A DNA stretch of 12,994 nucleotides from Dimargaris cristalligena (lineage: Eukaryota > Kickxellomycota > Dimargaritomycetes > Dimargaritales > Dimargaritaceae). Within the stretch, counting starts at the first letter, position 1. Every line of letters begins with the position of its first letter. The stretch spans positions 1 through 12,994 of the forward strand of contig JANBQC010000714.1 in the NCBI GenBank assembly GCA_027576995.1. Direction: 5' to 3'. A program made the translations under genes and the position numbers. The notes beneath the pieces are model-generated. The model worked only from the letters and a program-made list of their open reading frames with translations. It was not told where the DNA came from and ran no database searches. Positions 1 to 11,065 of the stretch are shown here, piece by piece.

Positions 1-1114
1 ATCACAGTCAAGGGTATAAAATATAATAATAGAAAAAACAATATAATAATAAAAATGGAGGAAAAATGACCATACTCATCAGGGGCAGGGGCTCATTCAC
101 TTGCCAGGGGCGTACTTCCAATAAGTGTGAAAAATGGATTAAAAATAAAAGTAGGTAAAAAATGTAGTAAGTTCACCACAGTGGCTAACCCCTCTAATCT
201 CTATGTGGCAACTCCAAATAGATGTAGGACTACCAGGAATGTGGTATACAGTAAGGTACTATAATAAGATGTAGAGTACAGGGTGTGGTAATAAAGTGAA
301 AGCATTATATTTTTCTGTTAAAAATTGAGCCTTATTTTATAACTATATGGAAGACACTTAAAAAATCACAGCACTTCCTACAGAGAGCACACCTGTACGA
401 TAAGTTGAAATGAAGGATCAGAGGGGAGTGTACTCCCTGGATCTGTTACTTGTATAATAGAATTGTGCAAGATAATATATACTGCTACTAACAGGTCTTA
501 GCTCTAGTTAAATCCTGCTAAAGGCCTTATTATGATCCCTTGCATTTCCCATAGACATACTTAGTACTGTGATGATTTAATTCTTAACCTGGCTAAGGCA
601 TATAAAGTACCACCACTACTCTTCACAGTTCATCTGAAGACTCTCATAGACCCCAATAAAGACCTTACGGTGCTGCTGTTACTATATATATGTTCAATCC
701 TCCAGAATTATTGCTGTGTATACATACCCACCCAAACTACACTCTGTTCATTCCTTAGCTGACATATCTAGCCTATCCTAATAAACCCCTATATGCCCAC
801 CCCCGGTTAGCACTTGTACTCTAGGGATCTACTAATGGGTTAAATTTGACCCAGCTATATAATACTGTAAATGCTGTGCATGAGAAAGTGGGCAGAATAT
901 TCATTTTTTACCAGCAATATTTGCCTCATTCAAAGGATTTTTCATTATGCAGCTTAGTAAAGCCTCTCCCATATTGATATTCCACCCTTTGCTATCCTGT
1001 AGCTATAAGTACTGGTTAAAATTACTCATGGTGCCATGCCCTTGGGAAACCTACCACCACTGTGGCACTGATTCAATGTTGAAATGTTAAATCACCAGGA
1101 CTCATGCTATTAGT

Positions 1115-1258
1115 ATATGGGAGTAGTTCAACAAGGCTGGATAACGAAAAATCCATTTGATGAGGCAAATACTACTGGTTGAAAATAAACATCCCACTGA
1201 TTTTCCCATACACATATCAGTTAACCTTATACAGCCGAGCTGAATTTCACCCATATTG
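1115..1258. repeat. Interspersed repeat, copy A (intergenic)
   Basis: This roughly 144-nt segment aligns in the same orientation with 1810-1955, at about three quarters identity by eye. Shared blocks include the start TATATGGGAGTAGTTCAAC, the block CGAAAAATCCATT, a CCATACACA block, TTATACAGC and the end CCATATTG. The similarity may continue weakly to about 1305. On the minus strand copy A is open from 1329 to 1102 (75 codons), whereas the copy B equivalent has stops in that frame. I therefore do not call it coding. No clear target-site duplication is visible at either edge. Confidence 0.75.
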
Positions 1259-1577
1259 AGCCTATCTAACAATCTGCCAATGTTAATGGTTGTTATACAA
1301 CACTGCATCAGTGAATATTTATCTAGCAAAATGCAAATACAATTGTAATAATAGTAGATATATATAACACCATAATACGGAGGTATTTAATTGGATTTTC
1401 TCGGTCCTTAATACTAAAATAAGCTCACCAAATAAACTTGATAAGGAATGATACAAGGAAATGGGTCAATAGTAGATATCGCCAAGAAACGCGTATTTTG
1501 CCCAAGAAACTAGCCGAAAGGAATTCTCTAGAACTGATGCTGTCCAATTGAGAATGGGTGGGAGGATCCATTGGTGG

Positions 1578-1592
1578 ATATATATATATAAA
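1578..1592. promoter_or_regulatory. TA tract just past the kinase stop codon
   Basis: An alternating AT run sits about 20-34 nt downstream of the minus-strand stop codon at 1612-1614. The sequence is self-complementary, so it reads TATATATATA on the transcript. In budding yeast, UAUAUA acts as an efficiency element for mRNA 3'-end formation, and the position fits that role. No AATAAA is seen on the minus strand nearby, apart from an ATTAAA that overlaps the stop codon itself. The function is inferred, and it may be only a microsatellite. Confidence 0.35.
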
Positions 1593-1611
1593 CGGACACT
1601 ATGATCGTCAT

Positions 1612-3600
1612 TTAATCTCGAGCCGCCACGTCGATGTTTTTGAGTTTAAGAAATACGTCACAGCCGTAACCCTCAAGGGACACAAGATCGAGGGACCCAC
1701 CGAAATAGCGGGCGTAGATGCGAGCCATGGGTAAACCGTAACCGAGACCCGCTTCAAAAAAACGTAAAAGACAATAGATGCATAGTGGAGGTAATGAGAA
1801 AACTGTACTATATGGGAGTAGTTCAACCAGACTGTATAGCGAAAAATCCATTAGATGGGGCCAACCTTACTGGTTAAAATGGTTACTCCTACATACTCCC
1901 CCATACACAAATCGTGTAAAACTTTATACAGCTGGCTTGAATTTCATCCATATTGTGGTTGAATTAGCGATAATGACCTATCATGATTGACTGGTTGACC
2001 TTTGCATATGCGGTTACCTATCCACTCTTCCCATCAACCTACTCCATCAATACATACGAATAATCAAGCTTATTAACTTACCCATAGGGCCCCCGGCGCC
2101 CGCCTGCATACTCAATTTGGTCGTATAATCTAGCCCGATATCCGCCCCACTATCCTCAAGGTCAGACGGCACCGTCGTATACGAGTATTCAAAAACGTGG
2201 GGCAAATCTTTCGTGGCGACGCCTCCCCCCTGATCCCGGAATCGCAGGCAAATATCGCGTTTACCCCGGGTGACGGTGATTTCGATGGGCTGGAGTCGGC
2301 CGGCATTGTGTTTGAGGCCAAACTCGGCGGTCGCGCGGAAGGCGTTTTTTAGTAGCTCGCAGGCGATGTACTCCAAGTGGACGGGAACATATTGCACGAC
2401 AGTGTTGGTGTCCCCATTGATGACGAACTCGGGGGCGGCGTTGTAGTTAATTTCACACAGGTTTTGGACGTAGCTGGCATTGTGGTGGATCAACTGGGCG
2501 GGACTGAGCCGGGTATGGATGATGCCAATGTAGTCGGCGCTGGTCTCGTGGAGAGCTACGTGCTGTTCACCGATGAGACGGAGGCTGATGCGCGACCGGA
2601 TAAGATCATTGAGGAAGTTACGGGTGTGGTCGATGGGAATGTATTTCTTACATTCCAGAAACCCTGGAGGGCGGTTGGTGTGGGGGATGGATAGCATTCC
2701 GGTACAATAATCGATTAAGGAGCGGTTAGATTCTCAACACATTGTCAGATTTCACCGCCTCGACAGACGGACTGCAATTATTCAATAACAGCCTCCCAAT
2801 ACCATATAACCAGTCGAGAGCAATCACGGTAGTGCAGATGGATCCAAATGGGCTTATATAGCATTGAATTTAACAACATTAACTATGAAACACTCACCCT
2901 GGGCCATTTTGGGAACAACGTGGGTGAGGTTCTCGATTTGTTTCTTTAACACTTTCGAGAACTGCTCCTCCTGGGTACTATTCTCAATGAGTGGAAAGGA
3001 CCGGAGAGCTTCAAAAGCGTCAAAATATAGGCGGTACACTGCGTGGATATGAGGGTTCAGCCCCACAATAAACGGCAGTTTCTGGAAGGCCTGGATCCGT
3101 CGAGCCAGGCGAATTGGGAGCTCATGTTGCGTGAACTGAGCGGATTTGATGAGAGCTGCTTCGCTCAAGGGGGGCTGCCCGAATTTTATGAGTTCGCCGA
3201 TGGAAAGATGTTCAATACGTTGTTCGGCATACTGGTGTACATAAATCACGGGTAGAACAAGGGTGTAATACCGGAGTTAAAGGGGCTGAAGCACTAAGGC
3301 AGGGATCGTACTGGAAGAGGCGGCCAAGGGACCTTCGAAGGGGAAATAGGAACCCACCCAGTTGGTGTATAAGGGACCCAGACAGGGAACACCCCCGGGG
3401 GGGGGGGTTCATAGGACACATGTATGGCAGATTCGCGTCGGCGACGAACTTACATGTTTGACCTTGTCATCGTAAAAGGCACTTGATTTCGTCGTGTAAT
3501 GTTGTGGCCTGGCCGATTGTAACGACCATGCACTGCATCCACCCCGCCGTAGTAGCCATTGGGGAGACCGATAGAATAACGGCAAGACTCGTACGGACAT
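1612..3600 (-). CDS. BCKDK: Mitochondrial branched-chain 2-oxoacid dehydrogenase kinase (BCKDK/Pkp1-type)
   Basis: This gene encodes a mitochondrial-matrix kinase that phosphorylates and inactivates the E1-alpha subunit of branched-chain 2-oxoacid (or pyruvate) dehydrogenase. Four exons give 400 aa: 3454-3600, 2898-3231, 2082-2663 and 1612-1751. The introns are 222, 234 and 330 nt, with donors GTAAGT, GTGAGT and GTAAGT and acceptors CAG, CAG and AAG. The Arg-rich, acid-free N-terminus (about residues 1-38) looks like a mitochondrial presequence. The four-helix kinase domain follows, with [11 protein letters not shown] (84-94) and [10 protein letters not shown] (100-109). The C-terminal GHKL ATPase has the N-box ELLKNA (263-268), G1 box DQGGG (304-308), and G2 box GLGYGLP (356-362), which is split by intron 3. 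The LPFIVGLNP block and the C-terminus lacking the PDK tail favour BCKDK/Pkp1 over PDK1-4. The start is the ATG at 3600; the frame is open three codons upstream only through TTG. The G1 box has Gln where animal enzymes have Arg. Intron 3 contains repeat copy B. Confidence 0.95.
1810..1955. repeat. Interspersed repeat, copy B (inside BCKDK intron 3)
   Basis: This is the second copy of the element at 1115-1258, in the same orientation relative to the window, about 550 nt away. It lies wholly inside intron 3 (1752-2081) of the minus-strand kinase gene, 58 nt from the acceptor side and 126 nt from the donor side. Without it the intron would be about 184 nt, close to the other introns in the window (179-251 nt). 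This suggests insertion into a pre-existing intron rather than creation of a new one. Stop codons and frame breaks interrupt the frame that is open in copy A. Confidence 0.75.
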
Positions 3601-4565
3601 GGCCAAGTCGAAAGTTGGGCCAAATGAGTAGGGGGGACTGATGTCTAAAGGAGAGGTGGGGGTGGGAAGTGCAACTAGACCGACAGGTTCGAAGTATAAG
3701 GAAAAGCTACAATAGAGGCGCCCTGATAGACTGAGAATAACAAGCGGAAAATAAAAGGCAATACTAAGTCAGCGGGTTAACTGCACGGTAGCGGCGCTGG
3801 ATAGGCAAGTGGCGATTTCCAATCCCGAAAAGCCGAATGGACCAGAGATGAGCGAAGCGTTGAATAGTATAGAGTAGAATAAAGCAATGCGGAGTAGTAA
3901 AGGTTGCAAAGCCAATGGATACCGTACGATAGTGGTTGATGATGAAAGGTGTAAGGAGTCACATTTTATATGGATCGACTAAGGAGAGAAGATACATGAG
4001 GCGGCTGAGTGAGCTATAGCAGCAGTCTGCCCCGCTGGCCAACTACAGGAAATACCTCCCTATGGCTCAACGATAGGGAAGGCCGGGTCGATTCAACGGT
4101 CACAACAGCGACGAGCCCAATCCAAAGACGATGCCCTCCAACAGTTAAGCCTGGCGACCACAAAAAGGCAGTCACGCTGGCGGGAATAGAGGGGACCTGT
4201 TCCCTGGGCACAACCAAAGTACCACATGACCATGCCGATTGCTATGCAACTCACACTGTGATGGGTGTCTATTTTTGGGATCTTCTCTCCATCAATTCAA
4301 TAGGACATAAAGTTGATTATCACACCTATAGGGCATTTATTATTACAGAGTAATTGCAATCCATAGGTTTCAACTGATTCTGAGAAGTCAGACGAAGGGG
4401 AATCAGTCGTTCCGATGGAACAACTAACGACTTAGCGGGGTGTCCACGTACGCTTAATAAGGTTGACTCGCAGAAAGTGGATTAAAAGGGCAATGATAGT
4501 AGTCACACGGGCCCAGTTCTGCAGGACCTTGTGTTCGGAATAGCGGGTGCCAGCGGGTCTCGTGC
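3601..4565. other. Intergenic region between BCKDK and NKAP
   Basis: This 965-nt stretch must hold the 3' flank of the NKAP gene and the promoter of the kinase gene, both on the minus strand. The minus-strand sequence just upstream of the kinase ATG is CT-rich, as in many fungal leaders, but I see no clear TATA box. An open plus-strand frame at 4009-4353 has no ATG until near its end and resembles no protein I know, so it is not annotated. No RNA gene or repeat was seen. Confidence 0.5.
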
Positions 4566-6374
<1,809 letters not shown>

Positions 6375-7091
6375 GTAATATAGGGAAGATCAAGATGAAC
6401 GGGATAAGGCTGGTAGAAATCGAATAGAATAGAATAATGGAAAGTAAGACCAGAGTTGGGCGACAAATTAAAAATCCAAGCATTAGCTTTCATAGGGTAA
6501 ATGGAAACCTTGCACCGCAAATTTACCTAGATGAGAGGCCTATACGTGGAACGGATGTTCTACTGTTTAGGCAACATCAACCTGGGCTACAGTTTCTGGT
6601 ACTGGGCTGGCTATATGCCCCGCACTAAGCTCTTCTCCCGTCACCTTTTCCGACTCTATAAACTATTTTGCTATCCATTTACCCAGGTTATATCAGTTTT
6701 GCAACAGTGCTTAAGTTTATCATCAGTCTAAGTAAAATTATCATTATAAAAATAAACAGAAATGGCTGGGTATATATAAATATATATATATATATATAAA
6801 TAAAGGGAAGTGGCTACAATAGCGCCCGTTATGAATACACTAGGTCCGGGGCTATCAAGTACACATTCTAAACATTCTTCAAATACGCTAGTATTATCTA
6901 TCGGACCAATAAGGGCCTCCCAGGTTGAACCTCAGTCCCAAAGGAGCAAACTACGCCTACCAGGCGTCCGTGGCTAAGTAAGCTGGATAAGATATACACA
7001 TGTACCCAATATAAAAACCCGGACATGGTCGGCGTTACGGGATTGTAGTAGGCCAAGGAGTGGAAGAGAGAAAAGTATTGGTATAAAAGTA
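6375..7091. other. Intergenic region between NKAP and the GPI-anchored protein gene
   Basis: This 717-nt stretch contains the 5' flank of NKAP and the 3' flank of the GPI-protein gene, both on the minus strand. Immediately upstream of the NKAP ATG the minus strand carries a short TTCTA-repeat, pyrimidine-rich leader. Two overlapping plus-strand ATG frames (6437-6628, 63 aa; 6531-6731, 66 aa) exist. Neither resembles a known protein, and their composition looks like chance. A TA microsatellite lies at 6771-6804. Confidence 0.5.
6771..6804. repeat. TA microsatellite
   Basis: A nearly pure TA dinucleotide tract of about 34 nt is broken by two AAA interruptions. It lies about 400 nt upstream of the NKAP start and about 290 nt downstream of the GPI-protein stop. 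It could act as an AT-rich promoter or 3'-end element for either gene, but only the repeat itself can be seen. Confidence 0.85.
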
Positions 7092-7544
7092 TTACAGGTG
7101 AGCGAGAGCGGCCACGGAAGCGAGCAGCGGAAGGACCATTGCTAGCGACGACAGAAGCGGAGTGGCGGCGGCGGAACTCGATGAACCGTTATCAGTGATG
7201 GACATATTGAGATCCTTAGTGAAGAAGTCCAAGAAACAACCGTTGGAGCACTCGTCGGATTCGAATGTGGTCGAGGTATCGTTGGTCTGCTGGCTGCCGG
7301 GGCAGGCGTTGAGGCATTCACGGGTGGTGTTCAACTGGGCCTGGGTGGCGTTGAAGCAAACCGCAAAACACTTGGACGTGCTCACTTCACAATCGGGGCC
7401 ATTCATACACGACTTTTGGTCCGACGTGATATTGCTCAACAGGACCGTCAGGTCGTCGGTGTTCTGGGTGCTGGTAGAGGCATTGTCAGCCACGGCGAGC
7501 GACAGAGTGCACAGGGCCATAACAAGGGCAGCGGTGAACTTCAT
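7092..7544 (-). CDS. Secreted cysteine-rich, probably GPI-anchored protein
   Basis: A single exon encodes 150 aa with the layout of a surface GPI protein. A signal peptide covers residues 1-19 (MKFTAALVMALC..., cleavage probably AVA|D). The middle is Ser/Thr/Asn-rich, and the hydrophobic C-terminal tail at about 128-150 ends the protein with no basic residues, as in GPI signals. Probable anchor sites are N119-S122. The mature part has eight cysteines: 46, 52, 59, 63, 77, 81, 99 and 103. The last six form three CxxxC pairs. N-glycosylation sequons occur at N21, N38, N65, N72, N88 and N113. The spacing does not match the CFEM pattern I would expect, and I do not recognise a named family. The start is well supported: the ATG at 7544 gives the signal peptide, is preceded by a CT-rich leader, and has a TATA box about 142 nt upstream. 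A cell-wall or host/environment-facing role is inference. Confidence 0.87.
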   Translation of the reverse strand: MKFTAALVMALCTLSLAVADNASTSTQNTDDLTVLLSNITSDQKSCMNGPDCEVSTSKCFAVCFNATQAQLNTTRECLNACPGSQQTNDTSTTFESDECSNGCFLDFFTKDLNMSITDNGSSSSAAATPLLSSLAMVLPLLASVAALAHL

Positions 7545-7685
7545 GGTGAATGTAGGAAGGTTGAAGTGAATAAATAGGTGGAAATGGTAAAAGAGGACGG
7601 GTAATATCGAATGTCCAGGTAGATGAAGAGTATGCGAGGGGGGTGATGATACGTATTAGAATAGATTGGGGGCCGAAGTCAAACA

Positions 7686-7692
7686 TTTTATA
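7686..7692 (-). promoter_or_regulatory. TATA box of the GPI-anchored protein gene
   Basis: On the minus strand the sequence reads TATAAAA, in the context CTCTATAAAATG. It lies 142 nt upstream of the ATG at 7544. The intervening leader is pyrimidine-rich just before the start codon. Position and sequence fit a core promoter for this secreted-protein gene. No other strong TATA match is seen in between. Confidence 0.6.
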
Positions 7693-10600
7693 GAGCGACC
7701 CTCCCCCCAGCGAGAATGCGCGTGAGCAACGCCAAGGCGAGATGGTTGTAACATCAGGGACCATCTGCTCTTTCACACAACTGTGCATTTGCCTTCGCTA
7801 GAAGCAGGCGGTGGATTTTCACCCCGTCCATCGACATTGATGAACCTTCAAGATCGGCAACGCTCCCTTACAGCCCACCGAGTTGATCCTCGCGGTAGAA
7901 GCAATTGATTGGGAAATAGTATTATCCCCCCTTACCATCAACATGGGCCAACTAAAAAGGTATCGGATGCTCACTGATTGACATCGCTTTAGGACCCTTG
8001 CTACGCTGTATATACGAGGGAAAGTGTAAACGTAATTAGAACTGTACAGCCCCACGGTGGCCTTTACTCGAAAGGGCGGCCCATAGAAGCAAATCTGACA
8101 AATCGTGAAAATACAACCGGGAGGATATTCGCCAATGCGTAGAACATAGGTAGTAGCGAACTTGGTCTGGTATATGCGAACTGGAGTTTGTGGATCTCAG
8201 CCCCCCTCCCCCAAAGAAAAGGCCCGTAGCTATTTCGCCCAGCTCATTGCTGTCTAGATTCCTAAACTGTGGCTGAACTGGGGCCATGTCCAAATAATAT
8301 ACCCATCGATGTCAAAATAGGTGATAATTTGATTTGCTGGCCTATAATAGCTTGCTCGATATCTCTTCCCACTCCAATATTTGTAGGAGCCAGGCGTAGA
8401 TCGACAAGATTTCCTTCGAATACAATTGTGTCGACTACCTATGGCTATATCACTTCCTTGGATGTATACTTGTCGGGCGGGTACGTGGAAAGTGGTGCTC
8501 TAGTTTCGGCATGGAATAGGAAAGTGGACCGCCCAAGCGTCGCCTTGACAATTGTATCTATAACCTATAGTAAATTTGGTATAAGGTCCATGGACGAGAG
8601 GATACACTCAGCCCAGTGACTATGGGGAGGTATTCAAAAGGGTCGATAATGGGAGAATTGAGGCGATCGCTTCAAATGGCTGACCCTATTCGGGGATTAC
8701 CATAGATGATCCCTGCCCTTTTACGCCACCAACAACTTTATGTGGGGGGAGTGGAGGGTTCTCTAGCCTTCACTTTAGCTTACGACTGGTTAATTGGTGA
8801 CGGGTAGTTTCCCCCCTCGATATGTCGAAAACGACTCGCTGCTGCCATGAGGTATGACCTCATCGCTATCTGGCCATCCGCAGGTATATGGGCTTACATT
8901 GGCTTCTTGTTGATAAACAACGGATGCCAATCTACAGATGCTATGGAAGGGTTCGTTGAACAGAAAGTGGAAAGCCAACTAACCCCATAAGTCTGTAGAT
9001 TATACAAACATAGAATCACTCAAGCGAGACTTAAGGGTGTCTCCAAGTTGAGAGAGCAGGGCCTGCCTAACTAACCAATAGGCCATTGGACCGGTCATTT
9101 TTTGTTATTGAGAGGGGGGGGAAGATCTGTCGCTGGTGTTTGTTAATAGGTAACTCGGACGCTTTTCATGTGATCGACGATGGCCTATTGCGGCGACTTA
9201 GTATGGTCAACCCGCCATGACCACCTGTTATACCCATAAAAAGAAGAATTAGCCAGGGCCACACACACATGCACTTTGGTCGAGTGGGAGTAGCTTAGTT
9301 GATGATTAGACGGAACATACTGTCGAGAAACTCCCTCGCATCATAAATTGGCCTTACTATGCGTTTACCAATGGGCAGGCAGGCCACTAATTCCCCTTAG
9401 TGTGTTTAGCAGGTAATATTGTCCGTGATTTGGCTGTTTCGAATGACAGTGGCGGTTTCGGGGGCCATAGTCTGGTGCACTGACTTAATAGAGCGAAAGA
9501 GATTACCCTGCGGCGTCAAAAAAAAATGACCACTGGATTTCCAGCAAATTGTAAATACCTGAGATGAGCATGAAAAGATGGCCATTAAAGGAATTCCTAA
9601 AGATAGATTAGCAATGGGCTACTGGTGGAATCCGAGAAACTGTATGGACAGGGAAAGCACTAGATTTCCCAAACCCATACTCTTCACCTCGAATTGCGAG
9701 GGAACTGGATAAGCAACAACTGTAATTTGATGCCGGGATTTATGTAAACCAGCCAGTGTAAAGTTAACCCCCCACTGAAGACCAGGATTATGTATTAATA
9801 CGCACTCGTATTTTTAGAACGCTATGAACATGTCTACACCCAGAGGCCCCTCCATTGGGATTCGCCCATCTACGGAGGCAATACGCAACCGGCCAGGGTG
9901 GATTTTGAAGGTAATGAAAAATCATGGTAGACCCCCCACACCAGCGCACATTCTGATACAGGGTGGGCTAGGATGAACGTGTGTGTTTTATGAACCATTT
10001 CCCCATTCCCACCGGTAGTTCAAGCCTGGGACGCCATGTACTACGCTGCCAAATCGGACAGGCTAAACGATTTGCCCAAGGTTCGCATAGGCCCTCCCAA
10101 GAAAGAACGGGGGAGAGAACCTTTCGCGTGGGTAACTCGTAAGCAGATTACAGGGTCTGGGACAACTGCAGTAAACTGCCTTTATCTGATGGTAGTAGTA
10201 ATAGGAAATGACCAAATTTGAACCTGAGGGCTGGGTACATGGAGGAAATCCACTAAGCCGGCCTGTCAGATGTGGGACGGAAACGAAGGATATTTGTTGG
10301 TGCGAAGAGGGAAGTGAAGTGGCAGAAATATGCACGGCAGATTTCCAGCCGTCTGCTACTAAAACAGCGGTGCCGATGGATTGACAATGCTGCCCTCCTT
10401 CCTAGTCCATAAACCTCTGCCCTCCGCTCACCAAAGAAACTGGAGATACGACTGGATAGCGAATTCAATAGCCACCACTGTACCACATCCGGCCGACTGG
10501 TTAGGCGGAATAAAGTAGCACCTGGGCGCTTGAAAAGACTGCCGCCCTACGCAGGCCGATAGAAAGGGTGGCCCGGGAAAAGGTGATACGTGGGGGGTGT

Positions 10601-10774
10601 TGGTGCACCTAGAGGCGAGCATCAGCTGCCTCTCCTCCCCCATCCCACTCAAAAGACTGCACAAGTGGCTGACTGGTATCGGATGAGTGGTGGAATAGCG
10701 CTATTAACATAGAGCCAAATCAGCAGCAGTCGATGATACCGGTTCAGAGACTTTGCCTATTCGTAAGTATTACA

Positions 10775-10783
10775 TATATAAAG
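10775..10783 (+). promoter_or_regulatory. TATA box upstream of the 191-aa secreted-protein gene
   Basis: TATATAAAG is a good match to the eukaryotic TATA consensus. It lies about 290 nt upstream of the ATG at 11066, with a C-rich, partly CT-rich stretch between. It would place transcription start near 10810-10840 and give a leader of about 230-250 nt. A second TATATAG at 11051 is only 15 nt from the ATG, too close to serve this start codon. Confidence 0.5.
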
Positions 10784-11065
10784 AACCCCAAGACCGGCAC
10801 CAATTCAATGCAACGCTAACCATTCGCCATGATATTACATCACACTATTCTGGCCTAACTCTCAACACAATCCCGCCCGACATCCCTCCGATCACAGGAT
10901 AACTGACTGGCCGCATTATTCGCAGCTGAGCTCACCTGACCCCGCGTGTCTTGCATTTCCCGCCAAGCCCACCTCGTATACTCTCTCACACACGCCATTT
11001 GTAGGCTGTGGGTGCTACACCGCTTAGTATCGACTATCCTCGACATACCTTATATAGCCCCCACT

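Larger units (their letters stand above)
1..1611. other. AT-rich gene-free region
   Basis: I find no convincing coding sequence here. All frames are broken by frequent stops, and the only longer open frame (1102-1329, minus) lies over a repeat copy. The stretch is clearly more AT-rich than the gene-bearing part of the window. It contains a TATAAA at 601-606 followed by AATAAA at 655-660 and 780-785, another AATAAA at 1431-1436, the repeat copy at 1115-1258, and a short TA tract at 1578-1592. It could be degraded transposon sequence plus the 3' flank of the minus-strand kinase gene. Confidence 0.6.
7545..11065. other. Long stretch without a supportable gene
   Basis: About 3.5 kb holds no gene I can support. 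The ends carry the promoter of the GPI-protein gene (left) and of the plus-strand secreted-protein gene (right). Open frames are short. The longest, 8269-8619 plus, begins at GTG and has no ATG until near its end. No conserved protein motif was recognised on either strand, and I could not assemble spliced exons with frame-consistent junctions. Short homopolymer runs occur, such as G8 at 9114-9121. A D-arm-like stretch near 9288 lacks a matching T arm. It may be degenerate repeat or intergenic DNA, or hold a non-coding RNA that cannot be seen by eye. Confidence 0.5.

Noticed and set aside
66..158. 30-codon ATG frame with two cysteines at the left edge
   Set aside because: It is too short, has no convincing zinc-finger spacing, and lies in AT-rich non-coding sequence.
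1008..1027. Short similarity to the middle of repeat copy B (TACTGGTTAAAA...TTACTC)
   Set aside because: Only about 18 nt match with a gap and the flanks do not align, so it is likely chance in AT-rich DNA.
2377..2694. 105-codon plus-strand open frame opposite BCKDK exon 3
   Set aside because: It is antisense to a well-supported catalytic exon and shows no known motif. It is a shadow of the codon use in the real gene.
3681..3705. GGTTCGAA that looks like a tRNA B box
   Set aside because: The flanking bases cannot form a T stem, and no A box or acceptor stem is seen upstream.
4009..4353. 114-codon plus-strand open frame in the BCKDK-NKAP spacer
   Set aside because: It starts at GTG, has no ATG until near its end, and has low-complexity, unfamiliar content with no promoter or splice support.
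6437..6731. Two overlapping small plus-strand frames (63 and 66 codons)
   Set aside because: They have ATG starts but no recognisable features. They overlap each other in different frames, in the upstream region of NKAP.
8269..8619. 116-codon plus-strand open frame
   Set aside because: It starts at GTG and its only ATG is near the end. No domain is recognisable.
9285..9355. Possible tRNA because of a D-arm-like stretch (GTAGCTTAGTTG)
   Set aside because: There is no matching T arm with a B box and no acceptor pairing at the expected distance.
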